Source: Macrothele yani
Lineage: Eukaryota; Arthropoda; Arachnida; Araneae; Macrothelidae
DNA length: 64,000 nt
Assembly: GCA_039090855.1 (NCBI GenBank)
Contig: CM077005.1
Location: 77,496,607 to 77,560,606, forward strand
Direction: 5' to 3'
Shown: positions 55,263 through 64,000 of the stretch, piece by piece
Position numbering within the stretch: the first letter of the stretch is position 1
Layout of the letters: every line of letters starts with the position of its first letter
Notes under the pieces: generated by a model
What the model was told of the DNA's origin: nothing
Seen by the model: only the letters and a program-made list of their open reading frames with translations
Databases searched by the model: none
Made by a program: the position numbers and the translations under genes

Positions 55263-57231
55263 CTAGGAATAGAAAAATGAAAAAAAAAAAAAGAAAAAAA
55301 AATTTGTCTTGTACAAAACAGAAATGCATAGCAACAGCAAAAGAAATTTTCTAATCCTAAAACTCAAATTACATTGCTAACAGCAGAGCCACAGACTTGA
55401 TATTCTTTAAATTTTCAAATTACATAGTCACATAACACTTATGAAAGTTCAAAGCCTTAGTCATTATTTCAGTGCTTTAAATTAAAATAATTAAATGAAC
55501 TTCAATCCCAAAAATATTAATATATTGATTCTAATGTAATATAATTCTAATATATCTATGGATAATATATAGATTGGTTTATTAGAGCTGGGCATTGTAA
55601 AAGCTACATAAAACATGAAAAGATATAATTTTAAGTTCTATTTATTCTGAGGAAGGAGACAACTAAAAGTGCTTTGCTTTAGTAAAATTATCAACCATAT
55701 ATGGCTATTCTGGAGAGAGAAAATCTCATTAACAAAGATTCCTCTATGGCATGGATTGTGTAAGTAAACAGAAATACATGTGATTATAGAATATGGGGTT
55801 TTACCTGGTAAGAGAGAAAAACTTTCTCAATTATCAGATCAGAATGAAATAAAATGAAAGTGATCTTGGTCAAACTAATAGACACATTCAAACACAAAGT
55901 CACCAAATGAGTGCATATCCAACTCAAACAGTTTTGTTTTTTACTTTAACATATTCTGCTAGTGATAAATGGAAAAATCTGTATTTTGCGTTCTCATCAA
56001 GTAATATATAGATTTTGTCTATTGGTGGTTCTCTCTAATACTTTCATCCTAAAATGGCATTAATCCCAAATTCCCATACCATATACTATTCATTTCGACC
56101 GAATTCAACAACTGACATTTCATTTCACTGTGCACTATAGTAAAACAAAATGTTAGTTGTTGAATAGTTGCTGAACTTGTTTTTTTTTTTTCTTTGAAAT
56201 AGTTCTTATCTGCCAATTCCCCAATTCCAGAAACATTTTGGCATTTTTCTTCAGCTCAACACCCAAGACCATTTCATTTAGCTTTAATTTTAGCTTTAAT
56301 GTCTTGAGATCATACAGTACATACATCAGCAACTTTAAAGAGTTCTACATCAGCTTCCAGGAATCTCTTCTTCACCTTTAATTATCTGCATATAGATTTA
56401 TTTTGCAATTAGATTTATTTTACAGTTTACACTGCCTTAATCATTTTTTGATTTTGCAAATATGCATATATTTTTGCTTGCATCAGAAATAAGAGCTTGT
56501 AGTTCAATAATAAAACACTACATAGCACCTGCATAACTTACATAATCACATATTAACCTCTGAAATATACACGATAGTGACAGGATCAACAGCTTTCCAG
56601 AATTTATGATTTTAAATGAGAGCATCATTGCACTCTGCTACAAGGAATGTATCAGTCAGAAATGTAAACAGCAGTTTCATCTTCCTCTTCAATATAGGTA
56701 TGTTTGTTGCTAGCCATTTTGTGATGATGCATGCAAGTTTTTATCCAAATCGTAAATCTGCTTAATTTTTAATGTCTTCTTAAAAAAAAATTTACACCAA
56801 AAATTCCTGCGACCCCAACAGAAATTTTCTATGCTGCTCTGATTTCTTTTTTTATCATCAGTATTTGCCCTTAAAAGCTTTTGTACACTGCTGACATCCT
56901 TCAAAAGTTATACTATAAACAAAATTTTAAAAGAGTGAACACCCTCATTTTACAAATAAAAAAAATGTGCTAGTCTGTCTGTCTGGGAGGACAACACGCA
57001 TAATTGCAAGATTTAACAATGGATAAGAAAAAAATTCTAGTTTCAAACATATTACATTACCTTGAACAAACTTTTAAACAACAACAAATAATTTGCACTG
57101 AGAAACAGCAACTTCACCCCTTTTTAATGGTATTACATGCCTTTGAAGGTCAAGAAACAAGGGAAGGGCACATTCACTTACAAGATTGCTGTCTAGCCAC
57201 CTATACTTGACCAACTTGGAAAGGAAATTAT
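55263..57231. other. Intron sequence without recognisable genes
   Basis: AT-rich; no coding exon of the GLYR1-like gene or transposon recognised. Confidence 0.5.
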
Positions 57232-57748
57232 TACTAATCAAAAACAACTTTTATGGGAGTTTTACTCGGGATTTTTTTTATTTAAATTGCAAATTTTCGG
57301 AGAAAACTCTTCTCCTTCTTCAGGATGTCTTTTTGTTGTCGCTTATTCCCGTCACTACACGGTTACGGTTGACCTTGACGGTTATGGTTAACCTTGGAGG
57401 TTACGGTTATTTTTCATCAAATCCTGCCAGATGTTAGGCAGGAAAATCCTTTGCAGTCATTGATGATGGAATTTTGCCATCATCAATGACTGCAAAGGAT
57501 TTTCCTGCCTAACATCTGGCAGGATTTGATGAAAAATAACCGTAACCTCCAAGGTTAACCGTAACCGCGATAGTGACGGGAATAAGTGACAACAAAAAGA
57601 CAGCCTGAAGAAGAAGAGTTTTCTCCGAAAATTTGCAATTTAAATAAAAAAAAATTCCTAGTAAAATTCCCATAAAAGTTGTTTTTGATTAGTAATTGAA
57701 TTAAGAAACTAGGAAGCCAATTCTCAACATGAGCTTTATTCAAAGAAA
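57232..57748. mobile_element. PLE-2 copy c: 517-bp palindrome of two 3' ends
   Basis: Two PLE-2 3' regions face each other with the centre near 57474. The flanking duplication is AAGGAAATTAT (57221-57231 and 57749-57759). Here the tail (reverse complement of TCTTTGAATAAAGCTC) is on the right end only. Each arm has just the 3' part of the GIY-YIG domain (through ...NIWQDL) and the untranslated end. The arms match almost perfectly. Confidence 0.9.
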
Positions 57749-57759
57749 AAGGAAATTAT

Positions 57760-58170
57760 GTTTTTTCACAAGTCCAAAAGAAAAAAAATTCCTGTCTAGC
57801 AGTCCAAAAGAAAAAAGACCTATCTACCTTTAAGAAGGAAATATAATCATGTTAAAATATATATATATATTATACCAGTTTCCCAGTTGCTAGTGCTGCA
57901 GTCACTTTCAAAAGCATTATGAATTATAGATATACAATGCAAATCACAACTTCTAATCTTTAAAAATTTCTTGCTGAATTTCTCCACAGCTTCTTGCATG
58001 GGGCTGTAAAACTTACAATTACCATATATACTCAAGCACAAGCCAACCTCCCTACTTCAACAACTAAAAACCTTGCCAAGCATATAAGTTAATCTTAAAT
58101 TTCAAGATTTTGGAAAACATTATGAATATCAACAGAGATAAATAAGTTATGCCACAAATATGGAATTCAG
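57760..58170. other. No gene seen; possible pogo-type end at 58022-58085
   Basis: ACCATATATACTC at 58022 and CATATAAGTTAATC near 58081 look like degraded pogo-type ends. Otherwise nothing. Confidence 0.4.
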
Positions 58171-58590
58171 ATGGGAAACAAAGTACTGACGGTCAAAGAT
58201 ATGATAATTAATAATATTGAAAAAAGCAGTATCTTGGAAAAAGCTGGTGTTTATGAAATTCCAATAACAGGCATCCCACCAATATCGTACATAGGGAGTA
58301 CCAAAAACCAATTAAAACATCGCCTGCAACAACACATAAAAAATTGGCAAAAAAGAAGCAAAAACAGCACTGATACAATACTGCTTAGATAATCAAAGAT
58401 ACCCAAAATTTGAAGACATCAAAACAATTAAATCATGTAACAATGAAAGACATTTGCGTATTGCAGAATCAGTACTGATCGAAAAAAATAGGGATCGAGT
58501 ATGTAATCATAATGACCCAAATATACTTAACGAAAAATGGAAAGAACTAATAAAAATAGAACTAAAAAAAAAATACTGCAGAAGAAAATA
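58171..58590 (+). pseudogene. PLE-3 GIY-YIG endonuclease fragment
   Basis: The 73-residue frame carries AGVYEIPITG and SYIGSTKNQLKHRLQQHIKN, a GIY-YIG nuclease core unlike PLE-1 and PLE-2 in sequence. A frameshift at about 58390 leads to KFEDIKTIKSC, RHLRIAESVLIEKN (with the conserved Glu-type residue) and LNEKWKELIK, ending near 58590. RT is missing. A third PLE family, 5'-truncated. Downstream to about 58790 is probably its 3' region. Confidence 0.75.
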
Positions 58591-59089
58591 AAATATTAAC
58601 TACAGTTCTTAACAGATGGAGCCACGGTGGCCATGTGTTCAATATGACGTGGGACATGGGGCTGACGCAAGAAATTGCTTCTCTCACTCACTTGCACTGT
58701 GATAGCAGGGCTGATATCATCTGGCCTCCTGAGGATGATCCTGGACGGGTGGAAAGCTGCTCGGGGGCAATCTACGTTGGGAACGGCAGAGGTGTGGTGC
58801 ATGAATGAGAGAGTGAGATGAGTTTGTAAATGGAGGGCAATGAGATAAGTTTGTTGTGAATAATTGAATTTTAGGCTTTTAAATGTTTTGTTAGATGTTT
58901 TGGTGTTTTGTAAATATGAAGTTTGTTTATTGTTTCTGAATGTGCAAGCAATTAGGTTCACTGAATGATTGGTTTTATAAGCCAATTAGATTACCGGTTA
59001 GGGTTTTTCAAAGTCAATGTAAATATGGGGTTTTAAAGTTTAAAAAAAAAAAAAAAATGAGGTTTCTTGGATCAAGTATCATTACAGCA

Positions 59090-61967
59090 GTCATCATCAT
59101 CATCATTGTCAACCATTATCAATCCACTGCTGGACGAAGGTCTCCCCAAGTTTTTTCCACAACAGTCTGTCTTGTGCCAGTCTCCTCCATGTCACTCCCG
59201 CATACTTTCGAATTTCATCCACCCATCTTCCATGTGGTCTTCTTCTGGGTCTTTTCCTGTCCCTCGGAATCCAATCTAAAATTTCGGCTGTCCATCGATG
59301 GTCTGTCCTTCTGGCAGTATGTCCAGCCCATTGCCATTTCAGGGATTTAACTCTGATCATGATGTCTTCCACTCTTGTCATTTTTCGGATCCACGAGTTC
59401 CTCTTCTTATCTCTCCTGGTTACACCAAGCATGCACCTCTCCATGCCACTTTGAGTTGTCTGCAGCCTTTGTATGTCTCTTTTAGTTAAGGTCCACGTCT
59501 CTGCACTATACGTAAGCACTGGAAGGATGCATTGATCAAACACTTTTCTTTTAAGACATAATGGCATATTGCTCTTGAAAATTATGCTGTTTCTTCCAAA
59601 AGCTCTCCACGCAAGTTTTGTACGCCGATTAATTTCTTCATCAATGTGACCCTCACTTGATATCTGCTGTCCAAGATAAACCTACGTGTCTGTTATCTCC
59701 AGCTTTTATCCATCAATCGATAAATCTTCATTTCGTGTAAAAGCACTGAACATCACTTTTGTCTTCTGAAAGTTCATTTTTAATCCCACTTCTTTACTCT
59801 TCTCAGCAAGTTCCTGGGTCATACTCTGCAGCTCTGATGGGGTAGTTGCAAAAATGACTATGTCATCAGCAAAACGAAGGTGGGTTAGATAATCTCCATT
59901 AATCTTTATCCCTTTGTTTTCCCAGTTCAGTGATTGAAAGACATTTTCCAATGTAGCATTAAAGAGCTTCGGAGATATGGTGTCACCTTGTCTCACTCCC
60001 TTTCCAATTTTTATGTGTGTTGTATTTTCAAACAGCCGAATCTTTGCACTTGCGTTTTCATAGATGTTATTAATAATATTAATGTATGCATCTTCAATAC
60101 CGCAGGATTTCAGGGCCATTGTAACTGCTGATGGTTTCACCGAATCAAAGGCTTTTTCATAATCGATAAAAGCCATGCACAATGGAAGTTCATATTCCCT
60201 CGCTCTTTCAATTAGTTCTCTCAGTACGTGGATATGATCTATTGTGCTGTAGCCACTCCTGAATCCAGCTTGTTTTCTTGGTTGAGCCATGTCCAGTGTC
60301 ACCTTTAAGCGGCGTGAAAGAACTTTAGTGAAGATTTTATAAACTACTGATAGGAGGCTGATAGGTCTGTAGTTTCCTGAGATCCTCAATGTCACCTTTC
60401 TTATGTAGCATGATCATTGTAGCGTTGTTCCAATCCTCAGGAATCTTCCCTTCATTAAGGCATCGAGTGAAAATTTGGGCGAGTAGTGTTTCGATTTCTC
60501 CACTTGCTTCTTGTATGATGTCTACAGTAATTCCATCTTCTCCTGGAGCTTTTTCCCGCTTCATGTTCTTGATTGCATGTGCAACTTCTGCTGGGAGGAC
60601 TGGGGGAACTCTGGTACTGGTACCTTTCATGATGTCTGGAGTATATGTATCATCCCTTTCATATAATTTGGAGTAGAAATATTTCACTCTTGTCAAAATT
60701 TCTGCCTCTATTTCTTGTTACAGAACCATCTTCTTTTCTCAGTGCCATAATCTGTTTTCTTCCCTTACTGAGATGTCCCTTTGCTATCTTTAGGCTTTGG
60801 TTGTTTTCAATTGCTTTCCTTACTAGTTCACAGTTGAATTTCCTTACGTCTTCAGTGATACTTTTTCGTACTGTCTTGCATAGCTCTATATATTGCACTT
60901 TGGAAGTCCCATCTTCTTTAGTTGTCCTCATCTCTCTTCTCTTTTGCATCAACATTTTGGTTTTTCCTGATAATTTGTTCACATGCAACTTGTTCTTAGA
61001 CCCAGATAATTTTGTTGCTGTTTCCATAAGAGCTTTGGTTACTTTTCTGTTAACTTCAGAAATATCCACTTCTTCCGATGTTAGGCCTTCTAAAGCAAAG
61101 AATCTGTTCTTCAGTTCCAACTTGAAGGTATTACGGTGTTTTTTAAGGTTGGTTATGTCAATACATTTTGTTTGTGTTATAAGCTTGCTACGTTCGAGTT
61201 TAGTGTTGAGGTGCATCTTACATCTCACCAATCTATGGTCACTACCTGTGTTGAACTTGTTTAGCACACTGCAGTCTTCTATGACGAATTTTTTGTTACA
61301 CATAATAAAATCAATTTCACTTGTCGTCCCATTTGGATATCTCCATGTCTATTTCCTGTGTGGCTTTTTCTTGAAAAAGGAGTTCAAGATGAAAAACCCT
61401 TCTGCCTCTGAAAACTCTACGAGAGTATTTCCACGCTGGTTTCTCTTGCCGTGACCGAATTTACCTACTGAAGTTTCATTCTGTTGCCGTTGCCCTATTT
61501 TTGCATTGAAATCTCCCATAATTATCTTTAAGTGCTGCTTACCTTTATTATTTAGATCACGAATTTCCTCATAAAATTCTTCAATTTCTTCTTCAGGATG
61601 ACTTGTGGTGGGTGCATAAGTTTGAATAATCTGAGCCTAGTATCTTCTCGAGAGTTGGATAACAAGTCGTGCAACTCTGTCAGAGGAACTTTCAACTTCT
61701 ACAACTTTATCCTTCAGTTTCTTGTTTATTATACATCCAACACCACTAGTTCTGCCAGTATCAGTCCCACGATAGTAGAAGAGATGTCCACTTTTCAGTT
61801 CAATGAGATCTTCTCCTTTTCTCCTTACCTCACTTAGCCCGACGATGTCCCACTTGATCCTTTGTAGTGCCTCTTCCAATTCAAGAAGCCTTGAATCAGA
61901 AGATAGGGAGCGTCCATTATACGTAGCCAAGGTCAGCATCAGATGGCAACCTAGTCCGGTCCTACGG
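59090..61967 (-). mobile_element. RTE-B copy 2, 5'-truncated
   Basis: Minus strand. The 3' tail (ATC repeats on the plus strand) begins at 59090. The 5' break is at about 61967, a few codons before the endonuclease start. It matches copy 1 along its whole length at high similarity. Confidence 0.9.
59109..61967 (-). pseudogene. RTE-B copy 2 endonuclease-reverse transcriptase
   Basis: Frames 61993-61637 (LATYNGRSLSSDSRL, GLSEVRRKGED), 61303-60659 (GSDHRLVRCK, KLSGKTKMLMQKRREM), 60696-60337 (REKAPGEDGIT), 60395-59706 (NYRPISLLSVVYKIFTK, motif A AFIDYEKAFDSV, motif C RFADDIVIFAT) and 59567-59109 (KWQWAGHTARR). Breaks at about 61620, 61350, 60700, 60380 and 59700 are single-base changes or stops. 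The Tyr codon at GYSTIDH shows that TAG in copy 1 is a mutation. Confidence 0.87.
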
Positions 61968-62863
61968 TATGGATTAATAAATTGCTCACTCAATCAAATA
62001 AAAGTTACATGTTGAAGACAACATAAAACCGCCGCACCAACAGCCCAAACCAACCGTGGATATTAAAATGGAAGTTAACGAGCAAATAAATGTATTTTTT
62101 CTGACAGAACGGACCTACAGGTAGGGGTAAGTTTACTCTCATTGCTCTTATTAAAGTAATTGTAGGCACATAAAATTTTTGAATAGTTATAGTGATACTG
62201 TGACTTGTCAAACAAGGAATTTTTTTATGAATTATGCAAATTTCTGAGATTATCTTCTGTAAAAACCTTCAAAATATAATTCACTATAGGAGTTTCCAAA
62301 TAACTCCTATACCATTCATGGCATTACCTTCGCAGCATTTTTTGAAATACTTTATAACCATTTCTGTTGAAATTGCATCCCACAATTATTTCACTCAAGA
62401 AGTAACATGGCCAATGTCAGCCTTTTGTAAAGCAGTGTGTCTTTCACCTTCCATAGCACTAACGGTGTTGATGGCTCTCATCAGTTGTGTCAGCAGGAGA
62501 GCAGAAGATCACACATGTTCACACTTCCTGTGAAAACTCTGAAGAGGAGAGACACCTGATTGGTTGTAGCCCTTCTCAACACCTAAATGATTTCTCTGGT
62601 GTCTGACTCACTGCATGTCCAGTCCTAAAGATGGAGTCATGTGGTCACACAGGGGAAATAATGAGGTATCCCTTCATGTTTGGAAGCAAGAAATTCTGCA
62701 GTCTCAATTTGAAATGGGATTAGGTTTTTCACTTATTATATTAGCTGCACCTATTCCTGTAGGAATCCTACTCAGGGTGAAAAAAATATTTCATAATTTT
62801 TAAAATTTTTGGAAGTGTTTCAGAAGAAGTGTTACATGATTCCTCCTGCTGCATTTGCCATTG

Positions 62864-62902
<39 letters not shown>

Positions 62903-64000
62903 GAGACTACAGCTCTACATGTACCACTACGTGATGTAAATAGTGAAATGCAAAATAGGGTTGGAATTTAAAAATTCATATATTTCAATGAGCACATGTA
63001 AAATACATAGAATGGAATTTGAAAAATCTCAATCGTAGTTTTATTCTTACTTCGGTAAGAAATCAATGTCTCCTTTTGAATAGCATGTACGCCATTGGCA
63101 GATGGGAGGGATGCTGTTTCTCTCAGATGTCTAGAGAGCAGAACAATCGTGCCTGCAGTTTTCATCCATAGCTAGGTATGACCCCCCCTCTCAAATTAGG
63201 GGGCACAGCTGAGGATATAGCTAACATACCAAGGGCTGCGATCTAAAATGTAAACAAACCCACTGGCAAATACTGCAGGAGAATTTCCATAACACTTTAG
63301 AACTCCTAAAAGCAGATTTACTTCAAAAAAATAAAAAAAACTTTCAGTTTATACACGAGAATATATGGTAGTATTTGGGCCATCAATAAACACTAAATAA
63401 CTATCAGAACTTTAAAAAAGGCTCACAGGAATAATTGTTAGTAACAAGGCCTTTAAAATACTGATATACAGAATGTTGTCTTCACTCTGCTTTTATACTA
63501 ACAACTAAAATGTATGTTTCTTCTGCCTGTTTTGCCTTTGATATTTAAGCTCTCTTTCTTCTTTTCTCTCTACCCCCCCTTCTTTTTTTGTAGGAGAAGA
63601 GGGGGACATATTTCAGGAGAATTATTTTTCAATTATGGTACAATTTTTAAAACAGCATAATAAGCAAATTTTCTTCCCACCACAAAAAAAATTGATGCAA
63701 TGCTATATAGTCAGGAGGAATTTACTAGAAAATTTTCACTATACCTGAATTATAATTTTCAGATGTTATGATAATTCCAAATATTTTCTGCATTACAAAC
63801 ATTGCTTATCTTATGAGATGTTTATCCAACAAAGTACTTTTTCCTTAGGATTGTGCTGAATGTACTCTGGAGTCCTGTAAAGCTGTACTTGTCTCATGAT
63901 CAAACATGACAACAAATGCTGAAGAAATATATTAAACCACGACTGTTACAGTTCTCTATGTTTTGCCCATTTCAAATGGATTTTTCATGCTGATTCCACC
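61968..64000. other. Intron or flanking sequence without recognisable genes
   Basis: Contains a T33 run (62865-62897) and an inverted CCCCCC...GGGGG patch near 63183-63205. A pogo-type end-like TATACACGAGAATATATGGT is at 63350-63370. No exon recognised. Confidence 0.5.
62865..62897. repeat. Poly(T) tract
   Basis: 33 consecutive T; could be an A-tail of an unrecognised minus-strand retroposon. Confidence 0.9.

Noticed and set aside
58596..58985. 129-residue minus-strand frame beside the PLE-3 remnant
   Set aside because: No recognisable motif; it overlaps the presumed PLE-3 3' region and has low-complexity composition.
60645..61454. 269-residue plus-strand frame
   Set aside because: Antisense shadow of RTE-B copy 2; hydrophobic only because it reads the complement of charged codons.
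62968..63165. Minus-strand frame as another GLYR1-like exon
   Set aside because: Residues do not match any GLYR1 region and no splice sites frame it.
1..64000. LTR retrotransposons, endogenous viruses, CRISPR arrays, rRNA or functional tRNA genes
   Set aside because: No gag, protease, integrase or viral capsid-like frames, no regular spacer arrays and no full tRNA clover-leaf seen; the only tRNA-like sequence is the SINE head.

Overview
The window is animal (eukaryotic) DNA and almost certainly arthropod: AT-rich, full of microsatellites and poly(A/T) runs, with no operons. The host gene I can recognise is a GLYR1/NDF (NPAC, 'putative oxidoreductase GLYR1', nucleosome-destabilizing factor) homologue on the minus strand. 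It is seen as an internal exon with clean splice sites (55083-55262) and a terminal coding exon with stop codon (289-363). One short exon expected between them was not found. About 54.7 kb of the window is therefore intron of this gene. I cannot place the species below arthropod; the C-terminal residues ending AVYLRARF resemble insect and chelicerate versions.

The introns are a graveyard of transposons, many nested. (1) LINE-A, an APE-type non-LTR element, has five copies: A1 1583-4888 (-), A2 about 28815-31279 continuing at 46519-47580 (+), A3 34880-37287 (+), A4 37288-38935 (-), A5 about 47615-50131 continuing at 51638-52073 (+). (2) RTE-B, a BovB/RTE-like LINE, has two copies: 21228-25545 (-), almost intact, and 59090-61967 (-). 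(3) LINE-C (5510-7320, +) and LINE-D (25893-26862, +) are decayed fragments. (4) Penelope-like elements (PLEs) with GIY-YIG endonuclease: PLE-1 (12893-14209), PLE-2 at three sites (17714-20717, 23274-24408, 57232-57748), each an inverted dimer with its own target duplication, and a PLE-3 remnant (58171-58790). (5) DNA transposons: pogo/Tigger-like (14854-16809), Tc1-like (43978-45386), a 15.2-kb composite hAT (31280-46518), a shorter hAT-like insert (50132-51637), a MULE fragment (41392-41760) and MITE-like elements (7914-8896, 31545-32407). (6) A tRNA-derived SINE candidate (33945-34168), a satellite of about 150-bp monomers (38990-40450) and several hairpins and tandem duplications.

Nesting can be read from target-site duplications. 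LINE-A copy A2 was split by a hAT (TSD TGGAACTG). That hAT was later invaded by a MITE, a SINE, two LINE-A copies, the satellite-bearing block, a MULE fragment and a Tc1 element, which split its transposase gene into two halves about 8 kb apart. RTE-B copy 1 was split by a PLE-2 dimer (TSD GGTATTATGGT). LINE-A copy A5 was split by another hAT-like element at the same spot in LINE-A as A2.

A broken, conserved, non-annotated protein family (9500-10957) is probably transposase-derived. The observations I rate highest are the repeated inverted-dimer PLE architecture, the ribozyme-like module shared by three PLE lineages, the satellite with a CTCF-like motif every ~150 bp, and the reconstructable hAT nest.
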